Shown: positions 59,812 to 64,000 of the stretch, piece after piece
How positions within the stretch are numbered: the first letter of the stretch is position 1
Layout of the letters: each line of letters opens with the position of its first letter
Notes under the pieces: generated by a model
The model's input: only the letters and a program-made list of their open reading frames with translations
Told to the model about the DNA's origin: nothing
The model's database searches: none
Position numbers and translations under genes: made by a program
Assembly: GCF_036099295.1 (NCBI RefSeq)
Contig: NZ_CP107976.1
Location: forward strand, 4,340,001 to 4,404,000
Direction of reading: 5' to 3'
Source: Streptomyces sp. NBC_00358
Lineage (GTDB): Bacteria > Actinomycetota > Actinomycetes > Streptomycetales > Streptomycetaceae
Length of the DNA stretch: 64,000 nt

Positions 59812-60055
59812 GTGACGACGACGGCGGTAGCGGTGACGACGACGGTAGCGGTGATGGCGGCTTCAGCGGCGGCAACGGTGACGGCGGCGCCTCAGCGGTG
59901 ACGGCAGCGACGGCGACCGCGCTTTCGGCAGCGGCGGTGACGGCAGCGGTGACGGCAGCCGAGGGGTGGCCGCGGTGGCGGCAGCCGAGGGGTGGCCGCG
60001 GTGGCGGTGGCCGAGGGGTGGCCGCGGTGGCGGTGGCCGAGGGGTGGCGGCGGCG
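59812..60055. repeat. GCGGTGACGGC-rich repeats and a 26-bp tandem repeat
   Basis: From 59812 to 59957 the sequence is built from GCGGTGACGGC-like units. From 59958 it becomes four copies of a 26-bp unit (starts 59958, 59984, 60010, 60036; GCCGAGGGGTGGCCGCGG). It fills the 305-bp gap between the convergent polymerase and AfsR-like genes. Open frames across it look non-coding. Confidence 0.85.
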
Positions 60056-60056
60056 G

Positions 60057-63000
60057 TTACTTCGCCAGCAGTAGCCGCAGTTCGCCCGTGACCGGGCTGT
60101 CCGTCTCCTCCAGGGCTTCCAGGGCCGCGGTCCACTCCTGGTACGCCGCCTCGGCGTCGCCCCGTTCCCGCAGCAGCAGACCTCGCTGATGGCGGGCGAG
60201 GCCTCCGGTGTACCGGTCGGCGCGACGGTCGGCGCGGCATCGCAGCAGATCGCACTCGCGCGCGGCCCGTTCCCACTGGCCGACACCGCGCAGGGCGCGC
60301 ACCAGGCCGAGCCGGGTCTGCGACTCGCCGTGCCAGTCGCCGTGGTTGCCCAGGACGCGCAGGCTCTCCTCGAAGTGCGGTACGGCGGCGGCCGGTTCGC
60401 CGAGCGTGAGGTGGGCGTAGCCGATGTTGCAGTGCGCCGAGTGCCGGATGATCACGTCCTGTACGGCGTCGCCGATGGCCAGGCTGCGCTTGTGGTGGTC
60501 GATGGCGGCCCGTGGATCGGTGTGCTCGTACAGGTTGCCGAGGTGGCTGTAGGTGATGGCCTCCATGTGTGGATCGCCCAACTCCCTTGAGAACTGGAGA
60601 CTTTGGAGCAGCGCCTCACTGGACTCGGCGTAGCGGCCGAGACTTTCGAGCAGCATGCCCCGGTTGTTCAGCCCCCGCCGCATGCAGGACGGCACTCCGA
60701 GGCGGCACCAGATCGCGAGCGCCTCGTCGTTCAGGGTGAGGGCCTCGCCGACCCGGCCCGTCATGAAGTGCAGGCCCCCGAGGTCGCCGAGCGCGAACGC
60801 CTCCGCGGCCTCGTCTCCGAGCAGCCGCGCCGTTCCGAGCGCGGCCCGCTGGAGGACCTCCAACTCGGCCACCCGGCCGCTGCGTTGGACGTACGGGTTG
60901 AGCATGCGGGCCAGCACCGGGACGTACGGCGAGCTCTGCGCGTACCGCTCCGCCAACGCCACGACATTCGCCAGCTCCGTGTCGCCCCAGGCGAAGGCCT
61001 CCCGCGCGGAACAGAACGGGGGTGTGGCCGCGACGTCCACCGTGTGCCCGGCGGGCTGCGAGGCGGTCGGCCTGCCGCGGTCCTCCCTGTCGAGGCCGGG
61101 TTCGAGAATCGCCTCCAGGGAACGGGCGGCGACACCGGCGTACCAGCGCAGGGCCCGCTCGGCGACGACCGCGTCATGCCCGCCGGCGGCTGTGCTCGCG
61201 CCGGCACCTCCGCCGGTACCCGTGCCGTCTCCTGTACCCGCGCCCGTACCCGTGCCGTCGTCTGTGCCCGCGCCCGTATCCACGCCGACGCCCGAACCCG
61301 CTCCGGCGGTCGCGGTCGCCGTAACGGTCGCCCTCGCCGTCGACGTCGTCAGGACGCACTCCGCCGCTCCCGCGATCTCCCGGGCGAAGTCCCGTACGAG
61401 GTCGTGCGGCGCGTAGCGGCCGTAGGCCGTCTCCTCCAGGAGCGCGACATCGACGAGGCGGTCGAGCGCGGCCTCGGCACGGCGTTCGTCGGTGCCGGCG
61501 AGCCGGGCGACCAGGGCGGCTCCGTAGACCGGCAGGTCGAGCGCGCCGATCCGGCACAGGGCGAGCGCCGCGTCCCGGTCGGCCTCGCGCTCGGAGGCGC
61601 GCAGCGCGTCGTGCGCGACGGCGAGCGAGCGGCGCACGCTCAGGTCGTCGTACTCCAGATGATGCAGACGCCCTTCCGTGGCGGCCAGTTGACCGGCCAG
61701 TACGTCGGGGGTCAGGGCGTGGCGGGCGGCGAGGCGGGCCGCGACCACCCGGAGGGCAAGCGGCAGCCGGCCGGTGAGCTCGACGAGGGGGTGCCCGCCG
61801 TCGAGTCCGTCCTGGCGACCGGAGACCGCGCGGAGCAGGGCCGCGCTGTCCTCGTCCGTCAACGGCGCGAGCGGGAAACGGGTGGCGCCGTCCAGGGCGG
61901 TGAGGGGCGACCGGCTCGTCACGATCACCGCGCAGCCCGCGCCGGCCGGCAGCAGCGGCCGCACCTGGGCGGCGTGCGCCGCGTCGTCGAGCACCATGAG
62001 GGTTCGGGTGGGTGCGAGCATCGAGCGGAGCAACGCCGCTGCCGCGTCCGGGTGTTCGGGGATACGCCGGGGTTCCGCGCCCAGGTCGCGCAGGAGCGCG
62101 GCGAGCGCCTGTCCGGCGGTGAGCGGGGTCATGCCGGGGGTGGCGCCGTGCAGGTTCACATAGAGCTGGCCGTCGGTGAATCGTTCCCTCAGCCCGTGCG
62201 CGACATGCAGCGCGAGCGCGCTCTTGCCGACGCCGGCCATCCCGCTGATCACCGCGACGCGGGGCACACCGGTGGTGGGGTCGCCGCCGGGAAGCCGGCC
62301 GCGAGAAGCACCGTGCGCCTGGTCGACCGTCCCGACGGCCGCCCAGGCTGCCGTCGCGGCGTTCACTCCGACGCCGACGCGGGCACCGGCGCCTGCTCCG
62401 GCGGTCGTCGGGCCGTCGCCGGACGGGCCTCCGGACGTGCCTCCGGCCGTACGTCCGGACACGCCACCGGACGTATCCGCGGGCACATCTGCCGGCACGC
62501 CTTCGGTCGGCGTGCCGTTGACGTCGCCGTCCGGGCGTGCCGGGATTTCCGGGTGCGTCAGGCGCTCGGAGCGTTCCGGGTCCAGGATCTGACGCAGCCG
62601 CTCGCGGGCGTCCTCGCGGCCGGTGAAGTACGCCGGGGGCGGCGGGAGTTGGGCAGGTCGGGGCGGCGCGGGCGCGTCCCGGTCGCCCCGGTCGGAGCCG
62701 GGTACGGCCTCCGCCGCCCCGTCGTCCCCGTCCCGGCCGCCGCTTCGCCCCCTGTCCCCGCCGACGCCCGGATCCGGATCCCTGTCACCGGCCCCGCCCT
62801 CGTCGGGGCCCCTTTCCGCGTCCCTGTTCCCGTGCCAGGTCCGGTCCAGGTCCTGCTCCCGGTCCGGGTCCTGTTCCCCGAGTCCGTCCCGGTCTCGGCC
62901 CCAGCCTCGGTTCCTGGCGCCGACGCCGTCCCTTGCCCGGTTCGGGGAGCGCCCGGGAGTCCCGTGCCCGGGGCGGGTTCCGTCGCCGCTCCGGTCGCCG

Positions 63001-63872
63001 CCCGGGTTTCCGGCGCGCGCCCGGAGTCCGTCCTCGGCGCCGACGCCGGTGCCGACGCCCGCGCGGGTGCCGGCCAGGATGCGGTCGTCGGTGTACGGGC
63101 CGCCCGCGGCCGGGTCGCTGTCCCGGAGGATCTCCAGGTGTGCCCTGCGCACCGCGGGTCCCGGCTCGACGCCGAGTTCGTCGAGCAGGCGGGCCCGCAG
63201 GTCGCGGTGGACGGCGAGGGCCTCGGCCTGGCGGCCGTCGCGGTGCAGGACGAGCATCAGAAGCCGGTGGAACGACTCGCGGAGCGGATGCTCCGCCGTA
63301 CGCGCGGCCAGCTCCGGTGCCAGCCGGTCGAGCCGGGAGGCCGTCGGAGCAAGGCACAGCTCCGCCTCGTACCGCCATTCGAGGACCAGCAGCCGGGCCT
63401 CCTCCAGGCGCTGGACGAAGGCGTGACCGCCCGTCTCGGGCGGCAGGCCGCTCAGCGGGGTGCCACGCCACAGCGCGAGCGCGGCGGTGGACTCGCGCAA
63501 CGCCCGCTCCCAGTCGCGCTCGGCGTGCGCGTCGCGCGCGAGGGTCGCGTGCCGCTCGAAGACGCGGACGTCGAACTCGTCCTCGCCGACCCGCAGGACG
63601 TATCCCGGCGGTACCGCGCGCAGCCGTTCCGGGTCGTCGAGGAGACGGCGCAGCCGGGTCACGTGGTTCTGCAGGGACGCCTGGGCGGAGGCGGGTGGTG
63701 CCCCGCCCCACAAGGCGTCCTTGAGTACGTCGACGGAGACGACCCGGCCCGGTTCGAGGAGCAGCGCCGTCAGCAGGGCGCGCATCTTGCCGCCGCCGAC
63801 CGAGCCGACCTCGCCGTCCGCGTCGTACAGGACCGGCGCCCCCAGCAGCCCGAACCGCAGCCCGTTCCGCAT
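60057..63872 (-). CDS. AfsR/SARP-type transcriptional regulator with NB-ARC and TPR domains
   Basis: About 1271 residues. Order: OmpR-type winged helix (about 5-95, FGLLGAPVLYDADGEVGSVGGGKMRALLTALLLEPG), BTAD (about 100-245), an Asp/Gly/Arg-rich disordered linker (about 250-530), an NB-ARC ATPase with Walker A SGMAGVGKSAL (about 543-555) and VTSRSPL, a second Gly/Thr-rich linker (about 850-895) and TPRs to the end. AfsR-like proteins integrate signals to activate specialised-metabolite or developmental genes. The start at 63870-63872 gives MRNGLRFGLLG; a longer frame reaches 63920. No biosynthetic cluster is visible in the window. Confidence 0.92.
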   Translation of the reverse strand: MRNGLRFGLLGAPVLYDADGEVGSVGGGKMRALLTALLLEPGRVVSVDVLKDALWGGAPPASAQASLQNHVTRLRRLLDDPERLRAVPPGYVLRVGEDEFDVRVFERHATLARDAHAERDWERALRESTAALALWRGTPLSGLPPETGGHAFVQRLEEARLLVLEWRYEAELCLAPTASRLDRLAPELAARTAEHPLRESFHRLLMLVLHRDGRQAEALAVHRDLRARLLDELGVEPGPAVRRAHLEILRDSDPAAGGPYTDDRILAGTRAGVGTGVGAEDGLRARAGNPGGDRSGDGTRPGHGTPGRSPNRARDGVGARNRGWGRDRDGLGEQDPDREQDLDRTWHGNRDAERGPDEGGAGDRDPDPGVGGDRGRSGGRDGDDGAAEAVPGSDRGDRDAPAPPRPAQLPPPPAYFTGREDARERLRQILDPERSERLTHPEIPARPDGDVNGTPTEGVPADVPADTSGGVSGRTAGGTSGGPSGDGPTTAGAGAGARVGVGVNAATAAWAAVGTVDQAHGASRGRLPGGDPTTGVPRVAVISGMAGVGKSALALHVAHGLRERFTDGQLYVNLHGATPGMTPLTAGQALAALLRDLGAEPRRIPEHPDAAAALLRSMLAPTRTLMVLDDAAHAAQVRPLLPAGAGCAVIVTSRSPLTALDGATRFPLAPLTDEDSAALLRAVSGRQDGLDGGHPLVELTGRLPLALRVVAARLAARHALTPDVLAGQLAATEGRLHHLEYDDLSVRRSLAVAHDALRASEREADRDAALALCRIGALDLPVYGAALVARLAGTDERRAEAALDRLVDVALLEETAYGRYAPHDLVRDFAREIAGAAECVLTTSTARATVTATATAGAGSGVGVDTGAGTDDGTGTGAGTGDGTGTGGGAGASTAAGGHDAVVAERALRWYAGVAARSLEAILEPGLDREDRGRPTASQPAGHTVDVAATPPFCSAREAFAWGDTELANVVALAERYAQSSPYVPVLARMLNPYVQRSGRVAELEVLQRAALGTARLLGDEAAEAFALGDLGGLHFMTGRVGEALTLNDEALAIWCRLGVPSCMRRGLNNRGMLLESLGRYAESSEALLQSLQFSRELGDPHMEAITYSHLGNLYEHTDPRAAIDHHKRSLAIGDAVQDVIIRHSAHCNIGYAHLTLGEPAAAVPHFEESLRVLGNHGDWHGESQTRLGLVRALRGVGQWERAARECDLLRCRADRRADRYTGGLARHQRGLLLRERGDAEAAYQEWTAALEALEETDSPVTGELRLLLAK
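61190..61320 (-). repeat. In-frame repeats coding for the Gly/Thr linker of the AfsR-like protein
   Basis: Units of about 24 bp related to CCCGTGCCGTCTCCTGTACC repeat from about 61219; they encode GAGTGDGTGTGGGAG-type sequence between the NB-ARC and TPR parts. Divergence between copies is low, so length variation is expected. Confidence 0.65.
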
Positions 63873-64000
63873 CACGCCGCCCCACTGCCTTTCCGCCCGG
63901 CCCGTCCGGCCGCGCACCACGGCGGTTTCCCGCCCTCTCGGGGCGAGTTCACGCCGATCGACTGATCGTTCCCCAGGGAACCGTTGGCCTTATGTTAGCG

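Noticed and set aside
59711..60286. Long open frames through the repeats near 60 kb
   Set aside because: They result from the tandem repeat having no stops in GC-rich DNA; the products are Pro/Arg or Val/Ala runs without domains.

Overview
The window is high-GC actinobacterial chromosome, almost certainly Streptomyces. The codon third positions are strongly G/C, GTG starts are common, the proteins are Streptomyces types (Lsr2, TipA, AfsR-like SARP, WhiJ-like XRE plus DUF397, DUF5753, SCO3374 family), and from memory the gene order resembles S. coelicolor from clpC (about SCO3373) through nuoD2, folP, ftsH and tipA to about SCO3436. I see no rRNA, tRNA, CRISPR array, insertion sequence, prophage or origin. 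Most of it reads as chromosomal core; the right third (from about 44 kb) has more accessory and regulatory content.

Layout. 0-7 kb: the end of an LRR protein, clpC preceded by two ClgR-type boxes, an SCO3374-family gene, lsr2, a GNAT/ArgA-like acetyltransferase with a BlaI-type repressor, and two small conserved genes. 7-12.5 kb: one overlapping minus-strand operon for NAD and CoA precursors (DUF2520 gene, panC, nadB, nadC, coaX). 12.5-18.5 kb: a threonine-aldolase-like lyase, an ArsR/DUF5937 regulator beside a large palindrome, a TmrB-like kinase and a NarL-type two-component pair. 18.5-23 kb: a MidA/NDUFAF7-type methyltransferase overlapping tail to tail with a second-copy nuoD, then two bacterial PH-domain membrane proteins. 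23-28.4 kb: a coiled-coil membrane protein, a secreted-type esterase and an MprF-like protein. 28.5-40.3 kb: folate genes (folP, folB, folK, folE) with ftsH, hpt, tilS, a zinc metalloprotease, dacB and ppa. 40.3-50 kb: a ThrE-like exporter, DedA, YbjQ, tipA, a ClC channel with glutamate decarboxylase, DinB and an aldehyde dehydrogenase. 50-64 kb: a WhiJ-like locus, an ArsR-SRPBCC-VOC operon, two lipoproteins, a DUF2786 protein, a ClpC2-like repressor, a DNA polymerase I paralogue and a giant AfsR-like regulator.

How the genes work together. The clearest pathways are quinolinate/NAD with pantothenate/CoA in one transcription unit, and tetrahydrofolate synthesis split around ftsH. Several loci look like small-molecule sensors: TipA (thiopeptides), a ClpC2-like protein with its own double operator (ClpC-targeting cyclic peptides), a TmrB-like ATPase, BlaI and three ArsR/XRE regulators. 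ClC and glutamate decarboxylase fit an acid-stress pair.

The most interesting signals are in regulatory DNA. A 28-bp element is nearly identical upstream of two convergent genes of the WhiJ-like locus. Double palindromes overlap the core promoters of the ClpC2-like gene and of the ArsR-SRPBCC-VOC operon. At eight promoters a NANNNT -10 hexamer ends exactly 7 nt before the start codon, which implies leaderless mRNAs. Short tandem repeats recur both between genes and inside them (periods of 13, 21, 26, 27-29 and 30 bp).
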